Assembly (NCBI GenBank): GCA_001898625.1
Contig: MKUP01000033.1
Location: 117,196 to 181,195, forward strand
Direction: 5' to 3'
Source of the DNA: Burkholderiales bacterium 67-32
GTDB taxonomy: Bacteria; Pseudomonadota; Gammaproteobacteria; Burkholderiales; Burkholderiaceae_B
DNA: 64,000 bases
Positions 8,127 through 16,311 of this stretch are shown in pieces. The first letter of the stretch is position 1. The number at the start of each line of letters is the position of its first letter. The notes below the pieces were generated by a model. That model had not been told where the DNA came from and searched no databases. It saw nothing but the letters and a program-made list of their open reading frames with translations. Made by a program: the position numbers and the translations under genes.

Positions 8127-8395
8127 GCACCCTCCCCCCGCGGTTCGCGCAGTCTCGCCAGATAGGAGGCCCTCGTCCGCGACGGCGCGTTCATCATCCA
8201 GTAGCCATAGGTCAGCAATGGGCTGACGCCCTCGCGCTGCAATTGCGCCACGTCGAATTCCGCGACCATCCTGACCTCGGCGGGTTCCAGGCGGTAGCGT
8301 GCAAGAAACCCTGCGGCATCTGACGCGAAAGCCTCACGCGCATCGCGGCGCGTTCCCAGGTCGTACAGCACCTGCTCGAGCATGTATCCGCTCAT
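8111..8395 (-). CDS. LigA-type small subunit of extradiol dioxygenase
   Basis: 94 residues, all alpha-helical, matching the LigA fold: a helical start with YDLGTRRDAREAF, then FLARYRLEPAEVRMV and GVSPLLTYGYWMM. In protocatechuate 4,5-dioxygenase LigA caps the active site of LigB. Here the two subunits are separate genes with the small one first, overlapping by 16 bases, which supports a complex. Some relatives are fused to LigB and some are stand-alone proteins of unclear role. The ATG at 8395 is 3 bases after the preceding Bug gene. Confidence 0.8.
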   Translation of the reverse strand: MSGYMLEQVLYDLGTRRDAREAFASDAAGFLARYRLEPAEVRMVAEFDVAQLQREGVSPLLTYGYWMMNAPSRTRASYLARLREPRGEGAWHAS

Positions 8396-8398
8396 GGC

Positions 8399-9358
8399 CT
8401 ACTCCGCTTCCACGCCGGCCGCCCGCACGATGACGCCCCAGCGCTCGTTGTCGCGGCGGATGTAATCGGCGAATCCGGCCGGCGACATCTCGCGCGTGAC
8501 CGCGCCTTCCTGCGCCAGCCTGTCGCGCATGCTCTGTTCCTTCATCGCCTTCGCCAGCGCCGCCCCCAGCGTGGCGATGATGTCGGACGATGTTCCCTTG
8601 GGCGCCGACAGCCCGAACCAGGACGTGGCGACCACCTGAGGCAGCCCCTGCTCGGCGAATGAGGGGATGGCGGGCGCCGACGGCGATCGCTGTTCCGATG
8701 TCACGCCATAGGCGCGCAATCGTCCGGCGCTTACATGGGGAAGCGTGCCCGGCATACTGCCGAAGTACAGGTTCACCTGGCCCCCCACCACGTCCTGAAT
8801 GGCCGGAGCTTCTCCACGGTAGGGCACGTCGCGGTACTTGGCGCCGATGGCGTTGAAGAACATCGCGGCCGTCAAATGCGAGAAACCACCCTTGCCGGTA
8901 GTCGCGATGGCCGTGCCGGCGGTATCGGCCTTCAGTCTGGAGACCAGTTCGGGCAGGTTGCGTGCGGGATACGACACGGGAGAAACCAGAAGGATGGGCG
9001 CCTCGCCGATGAACCCGATCGGAATGAACTCGTCCAGGCGATAAGGGAGCTTCTTGTAGATGTGAGGATTGACCGCGAACGACGTGGCCGTCGCGAGCAG
9101 GATGGTGTAGCCATCGTTGGGAGCCCTCGCAGCCGCGTCCACGCCCACGATGGTGGCCGCGCCCGCCCGGTTGTCGACGAATACCTCCTGCCCCAATGCC
9201 TCGGCCATGACCTTGGCCACCAGGCGCGCCAGCACGTCGGTGGTGCCCCCCGCCGGATACGGCACGATCAGCCGTATGGGGCGTTCCGGATATTTCGCCC
9301 AGCAGGGAAACCCCGCCAAGGCGGCCGACAGGGCCGCCGCGACCGCAATAGTTCGCAT
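8399..9358 (-). CDS. Bug/TctC-family periplasmic solute receptor
   Basis: 319 residues with an N-terminal signal peptide (basic start, alanine-rich core, cleavage near residue 20). Bug hallmarks: RLIVPYPAGGTTDVLAR, VDNRAGAATIVG, ARAPNDGYT and a C-terminal ERWG helix. It lies between the acyl-CoA synthetase and the LigA-like gene on one transcript (gaps of 25 and 3 bases), so its ligand is plausibly the aromatic growth substrate, though no membrane transporter is encoded. Strong GAGGAG ribosome site before 9358. Confidence 0.92.
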   Translation of the reverse strand: MRTIAVAAALSAALAGFPCWAKYPERPIRLIVPYPAGGTTDVLARLVAKVMAEALGQEVFVDNRAGAATIVGVDAAARAPNDGYTILLATATSFAVNPHIYKKLPYRLDEFIPIGFIGEAPILLVSPVSYPARNLPELVSRLKADTAGTAIATTGKGGFSHLTAAMFFNAIGAKYRDVPYRGEAPAIQDVVGGQVNLYFGSMPGTLPHVSAGRLRAYGVTSEQRSPSAPAIPSFAEQGLPQVVATSWFGLSAPKGTSSDIIATLGAALAKAMKEQSMRDRLAQEGAVTREMSPAGFADYIRRDNERWGVIVRAAGVEAE

Positions 9359-9383
9359 CGTCGTCTCCTCGGTGCGTGCTCGT

Positions 9384-10946
9384 TCAGATGGCCGCCGCCC
9401 GCCCGGCCCAATAGGGATCCCGCAACTTGCGCTTCATCAGCTTGCCGGAATCGTCCCGGGGAAGCTGGTCGACGAAGACGAACTCCCGGGGAACCTTGAA
9501 GTTCGCCAGCTTGCTCTTCAGAAAACCGCGCAACACGTCTTCCGACAGGATCAGGCCGTCGGACGGCAGCACGAAGGCCACCAGCCTTTCCCCGTACTCG
9601 GCATCGGGCACGCCGATCACCGCGCTGTCGGCCACGCTCTCGTGCTCGGCCAGCGCGCATTCGATCTCCGCGGGATAGATATTCACGCCGCCGGAAATGA
9701 CCATGTCCTTCTTCCGGTCGACCAGGAACAGGTAGCCGTCTTCGTCCAGATAGCCAACGTCGCCGTTGGTGACGAGTCCTTCGCGGTCGACCTGGGCCCG
9801 CTGGGCGTCGGCGTTCAGGTAGGTGAAGTTGGGCACACCCTGCAGACCCACGTAGATTTCGCCGATCTGGCCGGCGGCCAGGCGCTCGCCGTTCTCGCCA
9901 TAGACCCGCAGCTCGCGTCCCGGCCAGGCCTGGCCGAGGGTGCCCGGCCGCGCAAGCCATTCCTCGGACGAACTGCGGCTGGCCATGCCGGTTTCCGTCG
10001 CGCCGTAGTACTCGTGGATGACCGGCCCCCACCAATCGATCATCGCCTGCTTGACCTCGCGCGCACAGGGCGCCGCGCCGTGGATCACGAACTCCAGCGA
10101 ACTCAGGTCGTAGCGCGACTTGACCGCCTCGGGCAGCCGCAGCAACCGCACGAACATGGTGGGAACCAGGTGGAGATGCGTGATGCGTTCGCGCTCGATC
10201 AGGGCCAGCAACCCTTCGGCATCGAATCTCGGCATCAGGGCGATGCTTCCGCCCGAATGCAGGACCGACCGGGCATAGGTATTGGGAGCGCTGTGATACA
10301 TGGGGCCCGCCATGACGGTGCGCACGCCGGGACGCAGATCGAACCACTGCTGCGACAGCGCCGCGAAGCGGCGGGCCGCCTCCGGTTCGAGCGCCGCGCG
10401 GCGCACGCCCTTCGGCCGTCCCGTGGTTCCGCTGGTGTAGATGATGCTGCCACGGGTTCCCGCTGCGGAGCGATCCGCCAACTCCTCGTGCGCGGCGATC
10501 ACCTGCTCCAGGCTTTCCACGCCGCGGGCCACGATACCGCGCGCGGCATCCAGTCCGTAGGCCTGTTGGATCTCGGACGGCGTAGGACTGGCGATGACGC
10601 GCACGCCGTGCGGGATCGTAGCGCCCAGGTCCACCAACAGATCAGCGTGGGCCAGCAGCACCGGCGCCGCGGCATCGGCCAGGATGAATCCCACTTCGTC
10701 CGCTTTCTGGTGCCAGTTGATGGGTACGGCATAGGCCCCGAGCAGGCTGGCAGCGATCATTGCTTCGAGGAAGCAGAGGTCGTTGCGCATCAGCATCGCA
10801 AGCGCATCGCCTTCTCTGACGCCCCCTTCGCGCAGGGCCTGCGCCAAGCGCGCGCCGCGCGACCAGAGCTCGCGCAGCGCAACGCTGCGGTCGCCGATCG
10901 ACGCGTGACCGGATGCTGGGCCGAATGAGTGATCGGAGCTCTTCAT
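9384..10946 (-). CDS. AMP-forming acyl-CoA synthetase (aromatic or fatty acid CoA ligase)
   Basis: 520 residues of the ANL superfamily. Seen: the phosphate loop YTSGTTGRPKG, the adenine motif YYGATETG, the hinge YLFLVDRKKDMVISGG and the catalytic lysine near the end (DDSGKLMKRKLR). It activates a carboxylate with ATP to an acyl adenylate and then a CoA thioester. First gene of the minus-strand meta-cleavage operon and directly next to a TetR-type operator. Which acid it activates is unknown; it may act on a side chain or on a released product, because ring-dioxygenase routes do not normally need CoA. Confidence 0.9.
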   Translation of the reverse strand: MKSSDHSFGPASGHASIGDRSVALRELWSRGARLAQALREGGVREGDALAMLMRNDLCFLEAMIAASLLGAYAVPINWHQKADEVGFILADAAAPVLLAHADLLVDLGATIPHGVRVIASPTPSEIQQAYGLDAARGIVARGVESLEQVIAAHEELADRSAAGTRGSIIYTSGTTGRPKGVRRAALEPEAARRFAALSQQWFDLRPGVRTVMAGPMYHSAPNTYARSVLHSGGSIALMPRFDAEGLLALIERERITHLHLVPTMFVRLLRLPEAVKSRYDLSSLEFVIHGAAPCAREVKQAMIDWWGPVIHEYYGATETGMASRSSSEEWLARPGTLGQAWPGRELRVYGENGERLAAGQIGEIYVGLQGVPNFTYLNADAQRAQVDREGLVTNGDVGYLDEDGYLFLVDRKKDMVISGGVNIYPAEIECALAEHESVADSAVIGVPDAEYGERLVAFVLPSDGLILSEDVLRGFLKSKLANFKVPREFVFVDQLPRDDSGKLMKRKLRDPYWAGRAAAI

Positions 10947-10972
10947 TGCTTCTTGCCTCGGTCTGGATTCCG

Positions 10973-10994
10973 TTCCATACTGGTCGGTATGGAA
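10973..10994. promoter_or_regulatory. Inverted repeat, TetR-type operator candidate
   Basis: TTCCATAC and GTATGGAA, perfect 8-base arms separated by TGGTCG. Size and the CATAC...GTATG form match operators of TetR/AcrR family repressors. It lies in the 95-base spacer between the divergent acyl-CoA synthetase (26 bases from its start) and nitronate monooxygenase-like genes (47 bases), placing both under one control point. The TetR gene downstream of the latter is the obvious partner; binding is inferred, not shown. Confidence 0.6.
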
Positions 10995-11041
10995 GCTACT
11001 CTATTGAACGCTCCCATGACCGTCAACCCTGGGAGAAACCC

Positions 11042-12043
11042 TTGAACTCGCAACTCTCGTCATCGCGCCGCGCGGCTCACCCATGGCGCCTGCGCGTGCC
11101 CGCAATGGGATCGCCCATGTTCATCGTTTCCTCGAAGGAACTGGTGGCCGAGCAATGCAAGGCGGGCATCATCGGAGCCTTTCCGTCCTTGAACGCGCGC
11201 CCCGAGAGCGAGCTGGCGCCGTGGCTGTCCCACGTGCAGGCAGAGATAGATGAATGGAACCGCGGATCGCCGCCCTGGCCCGCCGCCCCCTACGCGGTCA
11301 ATCTCATCGTCCATCCCAGCAATCCACGCCTCGCCCACGACCTGGAGATCGTCTGCGAACACGAATCGCCCATCGTCATCACCAGCCTGAATCCCCCCGG
11401 TGAAGTGGTCGATCGGGTACACGCCTACGGCGGCATGGTGCTGCACGACGTCTCGACGCTGCGCCATGCGCGCAAGGCCATCGATGCCGGCGTCGATGGT
11501 CTCGTCCTCGTTTGCGCGGGCGCGGGCGGACACACCGGCAGCATCAACCCCATGGCGTTCACCGCCGAGGTACGGCGCCTCTTCGATGGACTCATCGTGC
11601 TGTCGGGATGCATCGCCGGCGGCCGGCAGGTTCTCGCCGCGCAGGCGATGGGCGCCGACCTGGCCTACATGGGCACCCGCTTCATCGCCTCGCACGAGGC
11701 CAACGCCCAGGAGTCCTACAAGAACATGGTGGTGGACGCGACCGCGGCCGACATCGTCTGCAGCACTGCGGTCACGGGGTTGCCAGCCAACTACCTGGTC
11801 CGCAGCTTCGAAGCGGCGGGGGTGGACATCGACACGCTGGCCTCTCGCGATCGGCGCAGCTTTTCATTCGGCCAGCGAGCGGACGGCAGCGAAGCCAAGG
11901 CCTGGCGCGACGTCTGGAGCGCCGGCCAGGGTGTCGGCGCGGTCACCCACATCGCCTCGACAGCCGCCATCGTCGACGGACTGGCGGCCGAGTATGCCCA
12001 GGCGTTGGCGGACCTGCGGCGCCTGGCCGGACAGGTCATTTGA
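11042..12043 (+). CDS. Nitronate monooxygenase-like (NPD family) FMN enzyme
   Basis: 333 residues, a TIM-barrel FMN protein of the 2-nitropropane dioxygenase family. Seen: GSPMFIVSS near the start, QCKAGIIGAFPSLNARP, GLVLVCAGAGGHTGSINP with the active-site His, LSGCIAGG, and MGADLAYMGTRFIA. Start is assigned to TTG at 11042 because GGGAG precedes it by about 6 bases and homology begins shortly after; no well-placed ATG exists. Such enzymes oxidise alkyl nitronates, and related ones act as enoyl reductases or quinone reductases. Divergent from the aromatic operon across the TetR-type operator, so probably co-regulated. Confidence 0.85.
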   Translation: MNSQLSSSRRAAHPWRLRVPAMGSPMFIVSSKELVAEQCKAGIIGAFPSLNARPESELAPWLSHVQAEIDEWNRGSPPWPAAPYAVNLIVHPSNPRLAHDLEIVCEHESPIVITSLNPPGEVVDRVHAYGGMVLHDVSTLRHARKAIDAGVDGLVLVCAGAGGHTGSINPMAFTAEVRRLFDGLIVLSGCIAGGRQVLAAQAMGADLAYMGTRFIASHEANAQESYKNMVVDATAADIVCSTAVTGLPANYLVRSFEAAGVDIDTLASRDRRSFSFGQRADGSEAKAWRDVWSAGQGVGAVTHIASTAAIVDGLAAEYAQALADLRRLAGQVI

Positions 12044-12695
12044 CGGGAGACGGGAAGAAGATGGTGTCGAGCGCGGCCTGCCGCATCGCCAGTTTCTGCT
12101 TCTCGGGATAGGCGAAGATCAGGCGCAGCCCGGTCGAGAAACTGTAGTGCAGGCAGGCCAGCAGCTCCGGATCGATCTGGGAGCCCATCTCGGCGTACAG
12201 GCTGGTCAGGTAGGTCAGCCGCTGCTTGTCGACGTCGGCCACGGCGTTGCGCACGTCGGGATTCGTGCGGGCCCAGTTGCGCACCGCCAATTCGATAGCG
12301 CCGCCAAATTCGTCGATGGGCGAATTGGTACCGATGAAAGCGATCAGGCGGATCTTCTCCTGCGGCGACGTGGACGCGCTGTCGACGATCTCGATCACGC
12401 GTAGCGTGGCGTGTTGCTTCCACTCCTCGATCAGCGCGAGCAGAAGGTCGTCGCGCGACTCGAAATGCCAGTAGAAGCTGCCTTTGGTCACACCCAGGTC
12501 CGTAGCCAGGCGCGGGATCAGCACGGCGTCCACCCCGGATTGCGCCAGCACCCGCAGGCCCGCGCGCACCCAGTCGGCCCGCTGCAGATCGGTCTTGACG
12601 CCTCGAGCCGAGGCCGCCCGACGGCCCGGCTTCGGGGCCGCTGTCTTCTCCGGCTCGGCCCGCGGCTTGCGCTTCGTTCCAGTTTCGTTCTTCAT
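12036..12695 (-). CDS. TetR/AcrR-family transcriptional regulator
   Basis: 219 residues. A basic, lysine/arginine-rich N-terminal tail of about 35 residues precedes the HTH, in which IPRLATDLGVTKGSFYWHF is the recognition region; the remainder is the helical ligand and dimer domain. Start at ATG 12695; a TTG two codons upstream is possible. Its end overlaps the nitronate monooxygenase-like gene by 8 bases in convergent orientation. It likely binds the 22-base inverted repeat at 10973-10994 and responds to an aromatic or acyl-CoA effector; both are inferences from position. Confidence 0.88.
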   Translation of the reverse strand: MKNETGTKRKPRAEPEKTAAPKPGRRAASARGVKTDLQRADWVRAGLRVLAQSGVDAVLIPRLATDLGVTKGSFYWHFESRDDLLLALIEEWKQHATLRVIEIVDSASTSPQEKIRLIAFIGTNSPIDEFGGAIELAVRNWARTNPDVRNAVADVDKQRLTYLTSLYAEMGSQIDPELLACLHYSFSTGLRLIFAYPEKQKLAMRQAALDTIFFPSPVK

Positions 12696-12800
12696 ATGCA
12701 ATGAGCCATCCTGATCTTCCCCCGCAAGCGCGACAGGCCGGCTTGCGGGGTATCGGCTCCTATTTTGCAGCATGCCCGCCAGTCTGGGCAGGATTCCCGT

Positions 12801-13793
12801 CTACTGCCCCTTCAACCCCAGCTTCTTGATCAGCGGTGCCCAGCGCTTGAGCTCGTCGTCCATATAGCGGCGGAACTCCTGCGGCGTCGTGGCGGCGGGC
12901 TCCATGTACTGCGTCTGGAGCTTCTTGCCGACCTCGGGGTCCTTCAGCGCGGTGATCAGCGCATCCGACAGCTTCTTCTGGATGTCGGCCGGCACCTTGG
13001 ACGAGATGACGAAGCCTATCCAGGCTGAGCCCTCGATGCCGGGCACACCGGCCTCGCCCAGAGTCGGGATGTCGGGCAGCAGGGCCGAACGCTTGGACGA
13101 GGTCACCGCCAGCGCCTTGAGCCGGCCGTCTTTCACCATGGGCATGACGGCGATGGGCGGCAGCGCGGCGAACTGGGTGTCGCCGGACAGCAGCGAGGTC
13201 AGCGCGGCCGGAGACGACGGATAAGGCGCGTGCACTGCCTTGGCGCCGATCTGCTGCAGCATGAGTTCCACCGACAGATGCGAGACCGTGCCGGCACCGG
13301 TGGACGGGAAGTTGTACTTGTCCGGGTTCTTCTTGAGCGTATCCAGCAGTTGCGCCACGTTGGTGATGCCCGACGAGGCAGGCACCACGAGCACGTTGGG
13401 CTGGTGCACCGCCAGCGTCAGCGGCGCAATGTCCTTGGCGGGATCGTAGGGTAGCGAGTCGAACAGCACCGTGTTGTTGACCAGCGGGCCGGTAATCGAT
13501 ACGCCGAAGGTATAGCCGTCCGGCTGCGCCTTGGCGATGGCGTTGGTGCCGATGTTGCCGCTGGCGCCGGGACGGTTCTCGACCACCACGGTCTGACCCA
13601 GCAGGCCGCCCAGGCGGTCGCCCACCACGCGCGCGACCTGGTCGGGGCTGGATCCGGGCCCGAACGGCACGATCAGTTTCAGCGGATGCGCCGGCCAGGC
13701 CTGCGCCTGCGCCTGGGCCGCGAGCGGCAGCGCGCAGGCCGCCAGCGCGGCCATCATTCCCCGCGCCGCGGCGCGCTTCCATTCCTTATGCAT
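12801..13793 (-). CDS. Bug/TctC-family periplasmic solute receptor
   Basis: 330 residues: alanine-rich signal peptide ending near AQAQA (28-32), then LIVPFGPGSSPDQVAR, VENRPGASGNIG and QPDGYTF. Last gene of the salicylate 5-hydroxylase operon; it overlaps the PchB-like gene by 8 bases, so translation of the two is coupled. Placement suggests recognition of salicylate or a related hydroxybenzoate in the periplasm. The Ser-Ser at the usual Gly-Gly of the first ligand loop is a minor departure from the sister proteins in this window. Confidence 0.92.
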   Translation of the reverse strand: MHKEWKRAAARGMMAALAACALPLAAQAQAQAWPAHPLKLIVPFGPGSSPDQVARVVGDRLGGLLGQTVVVENRPGASGNIGTNAIAKAQPDGYTFGVSITGPLVNNTVLFDSLPYDPAKDIAPLTLAVHQPNVLVVPASSGITNVAQLLDTLKKNPDKYNFPSTGAGTVSHLSVELMLQQIGAKAVHAPYPSSPAALTSLLSGDTQFAALPPIAVMPMVKDGRLKALAVTSSKRSALLPDIPTLGEAGVPGIEGSAWIGFVISSKVPADIQKKLSDALITALKDPEVGKKLQTQYMEPAATTPQEFRRYMDDELKRWAPLIKKLGLKGQ

Positions 13794-14163
13794 GTCCGTC
13801 CTCCGTAGGGGTCATTCTGTCGTGGTATTTCTGCTCGACGGCGATGAACGCGGCCACCAGCGCACGGTAGCCGGCATCGACCACGTCCTCCAGGCCTTCG
13901 AATCCCCGATTATGGCGGGTGGCCAGCGCGCGCACCTTGGCGAACACCTCGGCCTGGCGCGCCGGGGCGCTGACCTGGAAAGCGTCCTGCTTGAAACGCG
14001 CGGCATCCTTCACGTACATGGCGCGCTGCGCCAGCAACGCCACGATCTCGTCGTCCAGCCGGTCGATGTTGGCGCGGACCTCGGCCAGCGTCGCGCACAG
14101 CGGTCGGTAGGCCGGGTCGGTATAGGCCCGTAGCGGGCGGCCGGTCTGATCAGGCTCCTGCAT
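13786..14163 (-). CDS. AroQ-fold chorismate mutase / PchB-like isochorismate-pyruvate lyase
   Basis: 125 residues, all helical. The body aligns by eye with Pseudomonas PchB: VRANIDRLDDEIVALLAQR, YVKDAARFK and SAPAR in the middle, and AVEQKYH near the end (PchB has AEQIKYW). Ligand-binding positions of the fold are present: Arg30, Arg47, Lys58, Arg69, Gln111. PchB makes salicylate and pyruvate from isochorismate and has weak chorismate mutase activity. An additional 25-residue N-terminal stretch precedes the fold. Position between nagAb and a Bug gene in a salicylate-oxidising operon is unexpected; it may supply salicylate or act on a related acid. Confidence 0.8.
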   Translation of the reverse strand: MQEPDQTGRPLRAYTDPAYRPLCATLAEVRANIDRLDDEIVALLAQRAMYVKDAARFKQDAFQVSAPARQAEVFAKVRALATRHNRGFEGLEDVVDAGYRALVAAFIAVEQKYHDRMTPTEDGHA

Positions 14164-14195
14164 GCATGTCTCCTTGTCGCGAATACCGCATCGGG

Positions 14196-14507
14196 CTAGT
14201 TCAGTTGCAGCCAGATGCGTCCGCCCTCGACCTTGAGGGGGTAGGCCTTGATGTCCTCGGTCAGCGGCGCGCACATCGCCTTGCCGTTGCGCACGTCGAA
14301 GCGGCCCTGGTGCAGCGGGCATTCGATCTCGGCGCCTTCCAGAAAGCCATCGCACAGGCGTGCGTGGCCGTGCGTACAGATGTTGTCGGTAGCGTAGAAC
14401 TCTCCTTCCACGCTGTACAGCGCCAGGTCCTTGCCCGCCGCCTGCACGCCGATCACGTCGTCTTCCGGCACGTCATCCGTCGCCGCCACATCGGTCCAGT
14501 CTGCCAT
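14196..14507 (-). CDS. nagAb: Rieske-type ferredoxin of ring hydroxylase
   Basis: 103 residues, a soluble Rieske protein: Cys44-Thr-His46 and Cys63-x2-His66 hold the [2Fe-2S] cluster ([22 protein letters not shown]). Length and pattern match NagAb/NahAb, which carry electrons from the reductase to the terminal oxygenase. ATG at 14507 is preferred over a GTG two codons earlier because GAGG is well spaced from it. Starts 7 bases after nagH, in the same transcript. By analogy with Ralstonia U2, this ferredoxin could also feed the BphA-type oxygenase at 5.4-7.3 kb, which lacks its own. Confidence 0.93.
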   Translation of the reverse strand: MADWTDVAATDDVPEDDVIGVQAAGKDLALYSVEGEFYATDNICTHGHARLCDGFLEGAEIECPLHQGRFDVRNGKAMCAPLTEDIKAYPLKVEGGRIWLQLN

Positions 14508-14514
14508 GGTCACC

Positions 14515-14988
14515 TCAAATCGGATAGATCAGGGAATTGGGAATCATCTCGGTATCGAACACGCACACGCGCGACGCGAACTTCAGCCCCTCGGGGGTGC
14601 GCCGGATGCGGTCGATGTAGCGGCCGACGTTGAAGACCGTGGACTCGCCCGTCAGCTTGGTGCGGAACACGGCGTAGTTGGCCTCCACGTGCAGCTCGCC
14701 GTCCTCGTCCTTCAGAATGCGGGGCAGGCCGCACACGTGCCGCTGGTAATAGGGATCGTGGAACAGGGTCTCGCTGATGCCGTACACGCGGTCCTTCAGC
14801 ATGCCCTTGCTGATCAGGTAGAGCGTGGCCAGCGGCAACCCGCGGTCGAAGTTCTCGCGCGGCTGGATCTTGTACTCGCACTCGTCCAGGAAGAAGTCGG
14901 GCCACTCCGCCCATTGCCGGCTGTCCACCACCGCCGCGTAGTCGGCATGCAGGCGGACCACTTCCAGGTAGGTCTGCAAATCGTTCAT
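14515..14988 (-). CDS. nagH: Salicylate 5-hydroxylase small oxygenase subunit
   Basis: 157 residues, an NTF2-like beta subunit close in size to NagH (about 160). Seen: [52 protein letters not shown], and [14 protein letters not shown] at the end. It has no cofactor of its own and packs with NagG in the hydroxylase. ATG at 14988 is selected because GGAG lies 8 bases ahead; an alternative start 9 codons upstream would overlap the preceding gene. It lies 19 bases after nagG. Confidence 0.92.
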   Translation of the reverse strand: MNDLQTYLEVVRLHADYAAVVDSRQWAEWPDFFLDECEYKIQPRENFDRGLPLATLYLISKGMLKDRVYGISETLFHDPYYQRHVCGLPRILKDEDGELHVEANYAVFRTKLTGESTVFNVGRYIDRIRRTPEGLKFASRVCVFDTEMIPNSLIYPI

Positions 14989-15007
14989 GTTCGTTTCTCC
15001 AGGCCCC

Positions 15008-16267
15008 TCAGACATCCATCACCTTGCGCCAGTATTCGTACATGCCGCGGATCAGCGTCTCGGTCACCATGTGGTCGGTGTTCTCGACGCCGGTCCCGCC
15101 CAGCTCCGCCAGGGCGCGGTGGTAGGGCTTCTGCTCGAAGCCGCTCTGCGAGAACTCGATGACCTCGCCGTCGTCGGCCGACACGAAGCCCGCCGGGCCG
15201 AACAGGTTGGCCTGGATCAGGCGGCGCTGGATCATCTCCGGCGTGTCGTCGTCAAAGGCGAAGTGCGTCCAGACGAAGTCGAACGAACCGTGCCCGTTCG
15301 GCTGTATGTGCCGCGTGGACACGCTGTTGACCTGCTGCTGGAAGATCACGCTGGGGAAGATCGTCATCATCACGGCGGTGGGTTCGCCCCACCACGGCTC
15401 GTGGACGATGTCGAGCAGGCGCTTGTCGTTGATCTCCATCGTCTCTTTGAAGCTGGTCACGCCCGCGGTGACCTCGGACTTCACGCCCGCCGAACCGCGC
15501 GTGGAAATCATGGCGGCGTGGCGGAACCGGTCGTCCATCTTCAGTTCAGACTTGTTGTCCGCGCGCCAGAGGCCATAGGTGATGAACCAGGTGTGCAGCA
15601 GGCCCGGATGGTAAGGGTCCTTGATGTTCTCCTGCATCAGCTTCCAGTTGCCCGGAATGCGCTGGCGGTTGTAGCCCAACAGCTTGAGCTTGCGGCCGTT
15701 GAACAGGCGGTCGAAGTAGCCCAGGATGACCGGCCCCAGGAATTCCTCCAGCGACGGCACGTCATGGTCGAACGAGGCGAACACGACGCCGCCGCGGGTG
15801 GCGACCTTGAGCTTGTTCAGGTTGTTGTCGGCGGTCTTGAAGTCGGCCGGCATGCCGCCGTTGACCTTGCCGCCCTGCTTGACGCCGCGCCGGAACGGCA
15901 CGCCCTGCAGGTCGCCCTTGAGCGTGTAGTTCCACTGGTGGTAGGGACAGACGAGTTCCTTGCGGTTGCCGCTGCGCTCGCGGCAGAACTGCATGCCGCG
16001 GTGCGCGCAGACGTTCTCGATCACGTGGATGGTCTCGTCCTCGGCGCGGGTCATGATGACCGAGCGCTCGCCCACCGCGGTGCGCTTGAAGTCGCCCGGA
16101 TTGGGGATCTCGGCCTCCAGGCCGACGTAGTTCCAATGGCCCGAATAGAAGAAGCGCTCAAGCTCCTTCCTGTAGAGCGACTCGTCGGTATAGGCCCAGA
16201 ACGGGATGCGGCTGGAACCGCTGTCCTTCCATTCGAGTTCGCGCGGGAAAACGGTGGTTTCGCCCAT
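15008..16267 (-). CDS. nagG: Salicylate 5-hydroxylase large oxygenase subunit
   Basis: 419 residues. Rieske ligands Cys87, His89, Cys107, His110; mononuclear-iron histidines His220 and His225 ([11 protein letters not shown]). The blocks [68 protein letters not shown] and [16 protein letters not shown] are those of NagG, as I remember that protein, which hydroxylates salicylate to gentisate. Terminal enzyme of a three-component system with nagAa, nagAb and nagH beside it. A gentisate dioxygenase gene is not seen in this window, so ring cleavage must be encoded elsewhere. Anthranilate or other salicylate-type substrates cannot be excluded. Confidence 0.92.
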   Translation of the reverse strand: MGETTVFPRELEWKDSGSSRIPFWAYTDESLYRKELERFFYSGHWNYVGLEAEIPNPGDFKRTAVGERSVIMTRAEDETIHVIENVCAHRGMQFCRERSGNRKELVCPYHQWNYTLKGDLQGVPFRRGVKQGGKVNGGMPADFKTADNNLNKLKVATRGGVVFASFDHDVPSLEEFLGPVILGYFDRLFNGRKLKLLGYNRQRIPGNWKLMQENIKDPYHPGLLHTWFITYGLWRADNKSELKMDDRFRHAAMISTRGSAGVKSEVTAGVTSFKETMEINDKRLLDIVHEPWWGEPTAVMMTIFPSVIFQQQVNSVSTRHIQPNGHGSFDFVWTHFAFDDDTPEMIQRRLIQANLFGPAGFVSADDGEVIEFSQSGFEQKPYHRALAELGGTGVENTDHMVTETLIRGMYEYWRKVMDV

Positions 16268-16311
16268 GCTTGCCTCCTTGTCGTGATGGTTGGGATCGCG
16301 CGCGGGCGCGG

